A stretch of 64,000 bases of DNA from Burkholderia anthina. GTDB lineage: Bacteria > Pseudomonadota > Gammaproteobacteria > Burkholderiales > Burkholderiaceae. Below the pieces are notes generated by a model. The model saw only the letters and a list, made by a program, of their open reading frames with translations. It had not been told where the DNA came from and did not search any database. Made by a program: the position numbers and the translations under genes. Of the stretch, positions 51,812-60,867 are shown piece by piece; the first letter of the stretch is position 1; the number at the start of each line of letters is the position of its first letter. The DNA is taken from contig NZ_CABVLY010000016.1 of NCBI RefSeq assembly GCF_902498995.1, positions 1 to 64,000 on the forward strand. The letters run 5' to 3'.

Positions 51812-53896
51812 TCACCAAAATTCGGCACCACCACTTTGCCAAGGCCGGAATGCCATCGGCAAAGCACTTAATGAAAAATCCGGCTGAAGGTAGTTGAGAT
51901 TTTGGTTGTAGTAAGGATCGTGATGCATTATTCGAGACCAGCGCTTACGCATGTAGCGCACTTCTGCTCGAAAACGACGACGCTGCGCCCCTGTTTTTTC
52001 GAGACCGCGAGAGACAGATTCATGGTGATACAGCTCAGCGTGTGGCGTCCAGATGACGCGAAGTCCCGCATCTCGAACGCGCAAGCAGAAGTCAACATCG
52101 TTAAAAGCCACCTTGAGATTGATCTCGTTAAGACCGCCTGTAGCCTGATAAATTGACCTTGTTGTCAACAAGCACGCTGCCGTGACCGCCGACAAATCCT
52201 GCGCCACCAACGCTCTACCCGTATACCCTGGTTCATTCCGCCCGATTCCGCTATGCAGGTGATTCGCACACCCACCAGGCCCCACCGTATCGCCTGCATG
52301 CTGCACCGTATCGTCCCCATACAGCAGCTTCGCCCCGACAGCGCCCACGCCATCGCTTAACAACACCCCCACCATCTCACCCAACCAATCCGGCGAAATC
52401 ACTTCCGTATCGTTGTTGAGCAGACACACCAGTTCGCCCTTCGCCTCGGCGACCGCCATGTTGTTGATCCGCGAGTAATTGAACGGCTCATCAAACGACA
52501 ACACCCGAACATTGGCTACCTGCTTCAAGCTCTGCAGGTAAGCCAGTGTGTCGGGTTCGATGCTTTGATTATCAACAACGAGGATTTCATACGGTCCATA
52601 GCGTGTCTTTTCCAGCACGCTGGAGATACAGCGGCGCAGGTGCCCCAGCTGATCGCGCGTAGGAATGACGATACTGACCAACGGCGCCGGCTCGGCTACC
52701 GGATAACGCACCCGGCAACGGCCCGGCCCAGTGCTCTGAACTTCCGCCGACACACCCATGCGCCGCAAATGCGCGGCCACTGCACGAACCGTCCCCGCGT
52801 CATCATCCTGTTCATCTCGGGGTGCCATATGCCAAAGCGGTGCGGGCACATGAACCATCGGCGAGCCGAGTTCGCTCAGCGCCAGCAGCAAAGCGTGCAT
52901 CGCGTTGGCATCTGTTACGTCCACGCCAAATCCATGCAGGCGATCCGCATGCCGGCTGCTCCAGACAAAAGCGTCACCGATATAGTTAGTGGAACGCAGT
53001 AGCTCGGGAGACCAGTCCGGCTTGAAAACGGGATCGCGCAGTTGGCCGTCAATCCCCACAACATCATGATCGGTATAAATTACAGCGGCATCGGGTGTTT
53101 TGATGATGGCATCCGCGAGGCAAAACAGCGCCTGCTCCGAGAGCGTCGCTCCAGCCCTGATAACGAGGCGCCAGGAATTCTCTGCGACCGGTGTCGAAAT
53201 CAACCGGGGTACATCATCCGAGAAATCGTCTCGCACCTCGACTTTAAAGTGTCGATATGTTTGCGCCTGCAAACTGCCTTGCGTCGCATCGATATCAGCC
53301 TGCGTAGTTTGCCGGCTCACCCCCAGCGAAATATTAAATATTGGTGAATCTTGCCAACGCTTCGCACGACGAGCCATCAACGCACGGTCCGCCGGGGTAA
53401 TAGCATAGAACTCCTGATACCACCCTGCGTAACCTTCGCGATACACGTTCGCGCGAAAACGGCACGCCACGTCGTATGCATGATCGAGATCGCGGAAAAG
53501 AGTGACCGGCGTAAGTCCTGCTCGGACACAACGCTGCATCGGTTGCTTGTACAGCGTGTTCGCCGCCCGCCAGAACTGCCGCAAGCGGTACTCTGCGGAA
53601 CTCAGACGGCGATGCCGAAGGAATCGGACTTGAACGGGGCTTTCATCGTTGTCCATGATCAGATGGACAGTCCGAACGGCTGCAGGAGTCTTGACCAGCT
53701 CCTGGATATGGCCCTTACTGCTGATTAAGACTTTTAACGCCTGCGTGCGATCATCATGCATCGTCAGCACGACAGTAGCCACGCAAGCCTTGACATTACC
53801 AACCACTTGGCCCTCTATAAGCCAGGCCGTGGCAGCACGCCAACTCTCCTTATGAACGATTTCAGCCGCCACTTCTTCACTACCTGCCTTAATCAT
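51812..53896 (-). CDS. Twin GT2 glycosyltransferase with degenerate first domain
   Basis: This 694-aa protein has about 150 residues of unrecognised N-terminus, a first GT-A domain (about 185-395) and a second (about 410-660). The second domain is intact (LVSIVIPTRDQLGH, LLNNDTEVISPDW, FNDVDFCLRVR). In the first, the metal site written DHDDE in the paralogue at 41923 is replaced by RAGAT, although YTDHDVVGIDGQ and KPDWSPELL remain. It is probably the first glycosyltransferase gene of the export operon, like wcbE. It is more GC-rich at its 5' end and AT-rich at its 3' end. Confidence 0.85.
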   Translation of the reverse strand: MIKAGSEEVAAEIVHKESWRAATAWLIEGQVVGNVKACVATVVLTMHDDRTQALKVLISSKGHIQELVKTPAAVRTVHLIMDNDESPVQVRFLRHRRLSSAEYRLRQFWRAANTLYKQPMQRCVRAGLTPVTLFRDLDHAYDVACRFRANVYREGYAGWYQEFYAITPADRALMARRAKRWQDSPIFNISLGVSRQTTQADIDATQGSLQAQTYRHFKVEVRDDFSDDVPRLISTPVAENSWRLVIRAGATLSEQALFCLADAIIKTPDAAVIYTDHDVVGIDGQLRDPVFKPDWSPELLRSTNYIGDAFVWSSRHADRLHGFGVDVTDANAMHALLLALSELGSPMVHVPAPLWHMAPRDEQDDDAGTVRAVAAHLRRMGVSAEVQSTGPGRCRVRYPVAEPAPLVSIVIPTRDQLGHLRRCISSVLEKTRYGPYEILVVDNQSIEPDTLAYLQSLKQVANVRVLSFDEPFNYSRINNMAVAEAKGELVCLLNNDTEVISPDWLGEMVGVLLSDGVGAVGAKLLYGDDTVQHAGDTVGPGGCANHLHSGIGRNEPGYTGRALVAQDLSAVTAACLLTTRSIYQATGGLNEINLKVAFNDVDFCLRVRDAGLRVIWTPHAELYHHESVSRGLEKTGAQRRRFRAEVRYMRKRWSRIMHHDPYYNQNLNYLQPDFSLSALPMAFRPWQSGGAEFW

Positions 53897-53916
53897 GTCG
53901 CAACTTAGGATCCGCG

Positions 53917-53924
53917 ATTATAAT
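53917..53924. promoter_or_regulatory. Palindromic -10 element serving both directions
   Basis: ATTATAAT reads TATAAT on the plus strand (53919-53924) and on the minus strand (53917-53922). It lies in the 70-bp spacer between divergent genes (GT2 at 53896 and kpsS at 53967). No strong -35 is visible on either side. Confidence 0.55.
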
Positions 53925-53966
53925 TCACGGCCAGAGGAAGACTAGAAAAACCTAGAAGTATCAAAC

Positions 53967-55352
53967 ATGCGCAGATCCATACTATTTCTCCAGGGGCCTC
54001 CCTCGCTTTTCTGGCGCCAATTGAGCGATCACTTCGATGCCGCACTCGTGCGCACGCATCGGATCAATCTTTCCCTGGGGGACTGGGCCTACTGGCGCAA
54101 ACCGGGCGCGGTCAACTACCGCGGCCGCTTTAGCCGCTGGGCGGACTTTCTGCGCGATTATCTGGTGCGTCACGAGATCACCGACATCATGTACTTTGCC
54201 GACCGCCTGCCCTATCATGCGGTCGCGCGTGAAGTCGCCGAGTCGCTCGGCATTCGCACGTACTCGATCGAATTCGGCTACTTGCGCCCCGACTGGCTCA
54301 CCCTCGAGCGCGGCGGCATGGGCACGCTGTCGCACTTCCCCACCGACCCGAAGGCGATCCGCGCAATTGCCCGCCGTGTCGGTCCATTCAGGCCGGACAC
54401 CAAGCACTATTCGCACAGTTTCGGGCAGGAAGCGTTCAACGAGGTGCTTTATAACCTCCTGACCTCGCTGGTGCCATATTTTTTCCCGCTCTATCGCACC
54501 GACAAGTATTACCTGCCGTTACTGGACTATCTGCGCTGGCTGCCGCGCATGATCGGCCAGCGCCTGCATGAGCCCGCGCGGGTCGCCGCCGCCGACGTAT
54601 TGCGCCACTCGAACAAGCGTTACTGGATGCTCGCGCTGCAAATGCAGGCCGATTACCAGCTGCGCGCCAATTCCGCGTACAGCGATCAGCGGCAAGTGAT
54701 CGAGGAAGTCATTGCATCGTTCGCACAGCACGCTCCGCAGGACGGCTCGCTGATCATCAAGCTGCATCCGCTCGACAATGGCATGGAGCGCTGGGAGAAA
54801 TTCGTCGCGCGCACGGCAAAACGCTACGACGTGGCGTCGCGCGTCATTGCCGTGACGGACTGCGACCTCAAGCGCACGATCAAGCACAGCAAAGGTGTCA
54901 TTGCGGTGAATTCGACCGTGGGCCTGCATGCGTTGCGCGCCAATTGCCCGGTGAAGGTGCTCGGCATGGCGATGTACGACATTGCGGGGCTCACGCACCA
55001 GGGTTCGCTGGAAACGTTCTGGACCAGGCCCGAGCGTGTCAATAAGCCGTTGCTCAACGACTTCGTGGCAGCGATTGCCGCCACCGTCCAGATACATGGC
55101 TCGTTCTACAACCGCGCGGGCCGCGATGCGGCGTGCGTCGAAATCGTGCGCCGCGTGATGAAAGACGAGGTCAACGGCCACGGCGCCTTTGTCGATCCGC
55201 CTCCGCGGCTCGATCGCGCGCTGCGGTCGAACGTTCCGATCTTCGGTTCGTTGAAAGGCAGCGGCATCGAGCCGGCAGGTACGCGCCCGGTTGCTAAGCC
55301 TCCCGAAACAGCCGCGCAACCCAATGCCGCCAACGTGGCACCCGTGGCGTAG
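53967..55352 (+). CDS. kpsS: Capsule beta-Kdo transferase KpsS-type (WcbO-like)
   Basis: This 461-aa protein belongs to the capsule_synth family. Family landmarks are the N-terminal ILFLQGPPSLFWRQLSDHF, YSIEFGYLRPDWLTLERGG and the C-terminal VIAVNSTVGLHALRANCPVK. KpsS enzymes start the poly-beta-Kdo linker on a lysophosphatidylglycerol-type lipid terminus. The last 59 bp overlap the 3' end of kpsC on the other strand. The gene is GC-rich, so it lies outside the AT-rich segment. Confidence 0.92.
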   Translation: MRRSILFLQGPPSLFWRQLSDHFDAALVRTHRINLSLGDWAYWRKPGAVNYRGRFSRWADFLRDYLVRHEITDIMYFADRLPYHAVAREVAESLGIRTYSIEFGYLRPDWLTLERGGMGTLSHFPTDPKAIRAIARRVGPFRPDTKHYSHSFGQEAFNEVLYNLLTSLVPYFFPLYRTDKYYLPLLDYLRWLPRMIGQRLHEPARVAAADVLRHSNKRYWMLALQMQADYQLRANSAYSDQRQVIEEVIASFAQHAPQDGSLIIKLHPLDNGMERWEKFVARTAKRYDVASRVIAVTDCDLKRTIKHSKGVIAVNSTVGLHALRANCPVKVLGMAMYDIAGLTHQGSLETFWTRPERVNKPLLNDFVAAIAATVQIHGSFYNRAGRDAACVEIVRRVMKDEVNGHGAFVDPPPRLDRALRSNVPIFGSLKGSGIEPAGTRPVAKPPETAAQPNAANVAPVA

Positions 55353-57378
55353 CGCGCCATTCGACGAGTTCCTGCAGCGCACGCTCCGGTGTGGTGAAGC
55401 GTTTCGTCGTTCTGCTGACATACGTGGGATATAAAATCAGCGCGGCGGCAACGAGTTCGTCGAGCGTCAGCACACGGTTGCGCCGCTGACGCACCGGTTC
55501 CGTCAATCCCGCATCGTGCGACACGCCCCAGCCCGCATAGAACGGCTGCCCATAAGTCACCACCTTCACGCCGCGCAACAGCGCTTCGAATCCGGCCAGC
55601 GACGTCAGCACATGGACTTCGTCCACGTTGCCGAGCAACTGGTGAAACGACACCGAGCCGATCGTCTCGTCGCACCACCGCGCCGCGTCGTCCTCCCCTC
55701 GCCCCACCTTGCGCAGGCCGGCCATCACGTCGGGGTGCGGCTTGTACAGCAGATACGCATCGGGATTGGCGGCACGCACGGCCTGCAACAGATCCATATT
55801 GCCGCGAATGCCGGACGCACCGAAGCGGATCGACGCATCGGTCTCCACCTGTCCGGGCACAAGAATCACGCGCCTGCCCTCCGGACGAACCCAGTTCGCG
55901 TATCCGCCGAGGTTGTATTTGGTAATGCCCGCGTCGCAAATGGCCTGACGCAGGGCTGCCGCGCGCGCGAGCAGGTCAGGCGTGAACGCGGTTTGCGCGA
56001 GCAGCGTTTCCAGCTGCGAAGGCCGTGTGGCGTCGTAATAGATGCCGACATCGTCCTGCACCCATGACAGCGGACGAGTCAGATCGGCTCCGAGGCCGAC
56101 GGAGCGCACGAAGCCGTCCTCGACGCGAATGACCTTCTGCGTTGCGGGCAGCGCGGGCGCGAGCCGGTCGTCGAGCTTGCGCCCCCATGTGGCAACGGCG
56201 CGATCGATCGCCCGCGGCACGCGCCAGCGAAAACGAACGGCACTGCCGTCGAAGAATTGACACACGTAGTCCTTCTTCCAGCCGGAAAAGCCGAGCGCAT
56301 CGATATCGACGGGAAATCGCTGTCGCATCCGGCGCTGCAACGCGAGCCATGCCAGCACGGTTTCGACCTCGCAGCGCTTGCCGGTTTCCGGATCGACATA
56401 GCGGCAGTAATCGATCAGCGCCGCGTGAACGAGTTGTTCCAGCGTGGCCGCACCGCGTCGCGCGGGCGCCGGCAGCGCGTCCCGCGTCAGCCCCCAGCCC
56501 GCATAGAACGGCATGCCGAAGACACGCACCGGCAATCCCCACATCAGCGCCTCGAAGCCGAGTTGCGACGTGACGGTATACACCTCGCGCACCAGCGGCA
56601 GCAGGCTGGCCGGATGCACGTTGTCGTCCAGCACCTGCACGCGCGGCATCGCGCGCACCGCGTCGAGATCGAAGTGACCGTGCTTGCGGCCGGACACGAC
56701 GTCGGGATGAACCTTGAGCAGGATCGTGCGATCGGGATGCTCGTGCAGCGCGGCCTCCAGCATCCGGTGGAAGCTGGCGGCATCGGCGAGACCGCAGGAG
56801 ATCGACGCATCGCCGCGCGTCTGGTCCACGACCAATACACACCCATCGGGCAATGCCCATCCCAGGTCGCGACTATGGTTGTACTTGGATACGCGGCCGT
56901 CCCGCCACGCCGCGGCCAATGCACGAGCCCGCACGATCTGGTCGTCGCGCAGCGGCTGCGCAATCAGCGACTCGAGCCGCGACGGCTGGCTCGCATCGAG
57001 ATAAAGCCCGACATCGTCGAAAACGATCGCGAGCGGCGGATCGTCCTTGCCGAGTCCGACAGAGCGCAAAAAGCCGTCCTCGACGTGATAGACGGCGAGG
57101 CCGTGCTTCTGCGCATAGCGCTGCGCAGCCAGCGCGCTCGGACGACGCCCCCAGGCGAGCACACCCGCGCCGGCCACTGGTTGGCCAACCGACCGGTAGT
57201 GCAACTGAAAATCGTCGAGCAACGCGGCAAGCGTCGGGATGCGGTTCACGCCGGGTGCCTGCGTATAGGCAATCGGCAGCGAACCCGTCAACGCATCGGG
57301 CAGCGCCTGTCCGGCGACTTCGCCCCGGGCAACAGAAAAATCAGTCAAAGACACGAGCCTCGACAAATATGGCCGCAA
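55294..57378 (-). CDS. kpsC: Capsule beta-Kdo transferase KpsC-type (WcbA-like), two modules
   Basis: This 694-aa protein has two homologous halves. Each carries the signature VEDGF-L/V-RSVGLG and a DDVGLYLDASQPSRLE / DDVGIYYDATRPSQLE partner, as in E. coli KpsC with its two beta-Kdo transferase modules. It extends the Kdo linker begun by KpsS. The frame begins at a TTG (57376-57378); a GTG at 57354 is an alternative. The 3' end overlaps kpsS convergently. No kdsA/kdsB copies lie nearby, so Kdo would come from LPS synthesis. Confidence 0.92.
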   Translation of the reverse strand: MRPYLSRLVSLTDFSVARGEVAGQALPDALTGSLPIAYTQAPGVNRIPTLAALLDDFQLHYRSVGQPVAGAGVLAWGRRPSALAAQRYAQKHGLAVYHVEDGFLRSVGLGKDDPPLAIVFDDVGLYLDASQPSRLESLIAQPLRDDQIVRARALAAAWRDGRVSKYNHSRDLGWALPDGCVLVVDQTRGDASISCGLADAASFHRMLEAALHEHPDRTILLKVHPDVVSGRKHGHFDLDAVRAMPRVQVLDDNVHPASLLPLVREVYTVTSQLGFEALMWGLPVRVFGMPFYAGWGLTRDALPAPARRGAATLEQLVHAALIDYCRYVDPETGKRCEVETVLAWLALQRRMRQRFPVDIDALGFSGWKKDYVCQFFDGSAVRFRWRVPRAIDRAVATWGRKLDDRLAPALPATQKVIRVEDGFVRSVGLGADLTRPLSWVQDDVGIYYDATRPSQLETLLAQTAFTPDLLARAAALRQAICDAGITKYNLGGYANWVRPEGRRVILVPGQVETDASIRFGASGIRGNMDLLQAVRAANPDAYLLYKPHPDVMAGLRKVGRGEDDAARWCDETIGSVSFHQLLGNVDEVHVLTSLAGFEALLRGVKVVTYGQPFYAGWGVSHDAGLTEPVRQRRNRVLTLDELVAAALILYPTYVSRTTKRFTTPERALQELVEWRATPRVPRWRHWVARLFREA

Positions 57379-57950
57379 GCGTCCGCGCGATCCGGCAATT
57401 GCCGAAAGCGGAAGGTTTTGCCGCGAAGCCGGAATAATGAAATATCGGTGTGCTCATGAGGTTCTTCGTGTCGAGCGGGCAGTCGAGTATCGGTTCATGC
57501 AACCCGACGGCAGCGGCAGCAATGCTCATCATGGACGCAATTCACGTGATCGCCGTGCATTTCCTCACGCTGCTGACGCAATCGCATTGTACTTGCCTAC
57601 TGTTCGCCGCTACCCGGCCGGCTCGTGGCCGGTATTTTAACGGGCCGGCCGCTCGAAACCGCCGGAAATCCGATTTATTCGCTCGGGAGCCGCCTGCCCG
57701 CCGCCGACCGGCCTCTGGAGGCACGCGCGACAGCCGCCCGCACCGCATGCATAAACACCGGCAGGTTGCGGATTTAATTCGTTACGAAGATGACCCCATA
57801 TAAATTTGACAATGTCGGTAACGCACACACAATCAAATGTCTTTAGAATCCCCGAATCACCGGTAAATCAAAGTCGCAGCGCATGTCGAGACCGATTCCG
57901 CATGGGCCGCGGCGACACGCACCGACCAACCAGACGTATTTAATATCCTG
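57379..57950. other. Intergenic region between divergent kpsC and GT4-like gene
   Basis: This 572-bp region separates two divergent genes and should contain both promoters. Frames here are short and without motifs. The part nearest 57951 is AT-richer. No operator or terminator is clear. Confidence 0.45.
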
Positions 57951-59117
57951 ATGTTGCGCAGGCTCCTATACCGAAAATCGGCGCACGGCCCGTCTCACCT
58001 CCGTCACAACACGGCGGTGCAGCGCTGGCTGGTTTTGCATCAAGGCGAAAATCCGTCCACGGATTATTACGTGCTCCCGCGCCTGCAGGAGCTCGGGCTG
58101 CCGGTCGTCTACAAGAACCTGGACAGCGCAGTTCCGGAGCCGGGCGATCTCGCTCCGGGGACGGCGGTCATCATCATCCGCTATCTGAATGCGCGATGGG
58201 CGCGGGCGCTGCGCATTCACCGCGTACAACTGGCACGCATCGTCTATTTCATGGACGACGACTTGCTGCATCCGCGGTCGTGGAACGGGTTGCCGCGGCC
58301 GTACGTGAAAAAACTCCGCAAGTACTGTCATGCGCATACGGCGGACATCCGCGACCTTGCGACGGAATACTGGTTTTCCACGCAGGCGCTGCGCGATCGC
58401 TATCCGGAACGCGCCGCCACCCTCGTGACGCCGCGCGCGCTGCCCGAGGATGCGCGCACGCAGCGGGTGCGCAACGCATTGGCGGAATCGCCGATCCTCG
58501 TGTTCTATCACGGTAGCGCCGCCCACGAAGCCGAGATCTCGTGGCTGCAGCCGATCATTGCGCAAGTGCTCGCGCGCTGTCCGAACGTCCATTTCGAGCT
58601 GATCGGCTCGCATGCGGTGAATGTGCTCTATCGCGGCCTGCCGCGCACACGGGTCGTGCATCCGATGGACTGGGCCAACTACCGCGGCCATTGCCGTCTG
58701 CTCGACGGCCATATCGGCCTCGCCCCGCTGCTGCCGTCGGAATTCAACGCCGCCCGCGCGCATGTGAAGGCCTACGACATCGCCCGTTGCCGGGCCGTGG
58801 GGCTGTATGCCGCCGCCGGCCCGTATCAAGAGGTGATCCGGCACGACGAGAACGGCCTGCTGCTGGACAACGATCCGCAAAGCTGGGTGGAAGCGCTATG
58901 CGCGCTGGCCGGCGACCCGGCGCGCCTCCATGCGCTGCGCGTGGCCGCACAGGCACTGCTGCAGCGGCCTGCCGCTCAGTCGGTCGGGATCATCCACACG
59001 GCGCCCGAGCAAATCACGCTTACTCGTAACCCAGCCGGCTCAGGAACCAGCCGGACACGGCCGGATGTAGTCCTGCCAGCAGGAAACACCCGAGATTCAG
59101 CGGGAATGGAAAGCTGA
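57951..59117 (+). CDS. GT4-like glycosyltransferase (capsule region)
   Basis: This 388-aa protein has a GT-B fold layout. The N-terminal half includes IVYFMDDDLLHPRSW. The C-terminal donor domain has PNVHFELIGSHAVN and a HIGLAPLLPSEFNAARAHVK stretch, the usual LAPL...F..AKS-like nucleotide-sugar site. Donor and acceptor are unknown. Its last 98 bp are antisense to the end of the SDR gene; the extra C-terminal residues there look like low-complexity tail. Confidence 0.78.
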   Translation: MLRRLLYRKSAHGPSHLRHNTAVQRWLVLHQGENPSTDYYVLPRLQELGLPVVYKNLDSAVPEPGDLAPGTAVIIIRYLNARWARALRIHRVQLARIVYFMDDDLLHPRSWNGLPRPYVKKLRKYCHAHTADIRDLATEYWFSTQALRDRYPERAATLVTPRALPEDARTQRVRNALAESPILVFYHGSAAHEAEISWLQPIIAQVLARCPNVHFELIGSHAVNVLYRGLPRTRVVHPMDWANYRGHCRLLDGHIGLAPLLPSEFNAARAHVKAYDIARCRAVGLYAAAGPYQEVIRHDENGLLLDNDPQSWVEALCALAGDPARLHALRVAAQALLQRPAAQSVGIIHTAPEQITLTRNPAGSGTSRTRPDVVLPAGNTRDSAGMES

Positions 59118-59802
59118 TTCGCGCACGATTGGTACTCAGGCCGACGCGGATCACGCGCGCCGCCTTCGGCGCTTTCCACAAAAACGGCTTCGGGCCCGGC
59201 ATATTGAAGCACATCTGCGATTCCACATAGCCCGGCATGATCACGTTGACCTTCACGCCTTCGGCCGCCAGCCCGTCTCGCATCGCCTCTCCGTACGCCT
59301 TCACCGCGGCCTTGCTCGCGCTGTAGCTCGGCGTCTCGGGCAATCCGCGCCATGCGGCGAGGGAGCTGATCAACGCGATCTGGCCGCCGCGGCGCGCGCG
59401 CATCGCAGGCATCGCGGCATGAGCGGTGGCCATGCTGGCCTTGACGTTCACGTCCAGCAGACGGTGCATGTCGTCCCACGCTTCGCCCTGATGCCCGGGG
59501 CCGGTGTTGATATTGACCCCGGCATTGGCGATCACGAGATCGGGCGCTTCGGTCTCGCTCATCTCGCTGACCCAGTTGCGCAACGTATCGTGGTCGCGCA
59601 CGTCGAATGCGGCCGTGATGACGCGCGCGCCGAGCGCCGTGCACGCATCGCTCACCTGCTGCAGCAGCGCGGTCTTGCGGCCGTGCAGAATCAGCACCGC
59701 CGTGCCGGCACGCGCATATTCCTCCGCCAGCGCTGAACCGATGCCGCCCGTGGCACCCGTAATCAGCACGCAGCGCGGAACCCCGTTTTTTTGTGTCGCC
59801 AT
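59020..59802 (-). CDS. wcbP: Short-chain dehydrogenase/reductase, capsule-associated (WcbP-like)
   Basis: This 260-aa classical SDR has TGATGGIGSALAEEYA (cofactor binding), NAGVN, a catalytic Ser in LISSLAAW and YSASKAAVKAYGEAMRDGL (Tyr and Lys). The C-terminal hydrophobic segment (ISFPFPLNLGCFLLAGL) suggests membrane contact, as in 3-ketosphinganine-reductase-like SDRs. In B. pseudomallei a short-chain dehydrogenase gene lies beside the KpsS-type gene of the capsule locus, which suggests wcbP (from memory). It could reduce the ketone made by the oxoamine synthase. Confidence 0.8.
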   Translation of the reverse strand: MATQKNGVPRCVLITGATGGIGSALAEEYARAGTAVLILHGRKTALLQQVSDACTALGARVITAAFDVRDHDTLRNWVSEMSETEAPDLVIANAGVNINTGPGHQGEAWDDMHRLLDVNVKASMATAHAAMPAMRARRGGQIALISSLAAWRGLPETPSYSASKAAVKAYGEAMRDGLAAEGVKVNVIMPGYVESQMCFNMPGPKPFLWKAPKAARVIRVGLSTNRARISFPFPLNLGCFLLAGLHPAVSGWFLSRLGYE

Positions 59803-60036
59803 GATCGAGAAATAGGGCTTGGGATAGTGATAATTTCGGCAGCATTATCCGATATGCACCGCTGAACGCGCGCACCGTTCATAGAATATTTTGCCCAAAC
59901 GACCGCTCGACAATCGGGAAATCCGGGCTTTTTCGCGCCCGGCCTTTAACACTCTTTCATCATCGAGCACCTTCTCTTCGGTTATAACCATCCGTCGAAA
60001 AGCCGCCAGCCGGCCCCTTTCCATTTAGGAGCTCCC

Positions 60037-60849
60037 ATGCTGAACCTGGAAACCGCCCAGCAATTCCTGATGACCCGCGGCCTCGACTTCGGCCTGAACC
60101 TCCTCGCCGCGATCGTGTTGTGGTTCATCGGCCGGTGGGCGATCCGCCTCGGCACCGGCCTGCTCGGCAGGGTCGTGCGCCGCAGCGGCAAGGTCGACCC
60201 GACGCTCACCGATTACCTGACCTCGGTCGTCGGCGTGCTGCTGACGATCCTGCTGATCCTCGCGATCCTGCAGATCTTCGGCGTGCAGACCACGTCGTTC
60301 GCCGCGCTGCTCGCCGGCCTCGGCCTTGCGATCGGCACCGCCTGGGGCGGCCTGCTCGCCCACTTCGCGGCCGGCGTGTTCATGCAGGTACTGCGCCCGT
60401 TCAAGATCGGCGACGTGATCAGCGCGGGCGGCGTCACCGGCACGGTGAAGGAGCTCGGCCTGTTCGGCACGACGATCATCACCGCCGACAACGTCGTGAC
60501 GATCGTCGGCAACAACAAGATCTTCTCGGACAACATCGCGAACTACAGCGCGACGCCGCATCGCCGCGTCGACCTGACCGCGAAGATCGCGAACGGCGTC
60601 GATGCGGCCGATGCGATCAACCGCCTGAAGACGCAGATCCAGTCGATCCCGAACGTGCTGAACGTGCCGGCCCCGGACGTCGGCGTGCTGCAATTCACGC
60701 CGGAAGGCCCGCTGCTGTTCGTGCGCCCGTCGACGCAGCCGGAGAACTACTGGCAGGTGTACTGCGACACCAACCGCGTGATCCTCGAGACGTTCCGCGA
60801 CGCGCAATACCCGACGCCCGAAACGCCGATCTCGCACCGTAACGCGTGA
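60037..60849 (+). CDS. Small-conductance mechanosensitive channel, MscS family
   Basis: This 270-aa protein is of MscS size. It has three hydrophobic helices, the pore-lining TM3 Ala/Gly pattern (FAALLAGLGLAIGTAWGGLL), and the beta-domain signature VLRPFKIGDVISAGGVTGTV. It releases osmolytes on hypo-osmotic shock. The TAGGAGCTCCC upstream is a good ribosome-binding site. It is separated from the convergent DedA gene by a strong terminator. Confidence 0.93.
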   Translation: MLNLETAQQFLMTRGLDFGLNLLAAIVLWFIGRWAIRLGTGLLGRVVRRSGKVDPTLTDYLTSVVGVLLTILLILAILQIFGVQTTSFAALLAGLGLAIGTAWGGLLAHFAAGVFMQVLRPFKIGDVISAGGVTGTVKELGLFGTTIITADNVVTIVGNNKIFSDNIANYSATPHRRVDLTAKIANGVDAADAINRLKTQIQSIPNVLNVPAPDVGVLQFTPEGPLLFVRPSTQPENYWQVYCDTNRVILETFRDAQYPTPETPISHRNA

Positions 60850-60867
60850 CGGCAGCGCCCGCCGGCA

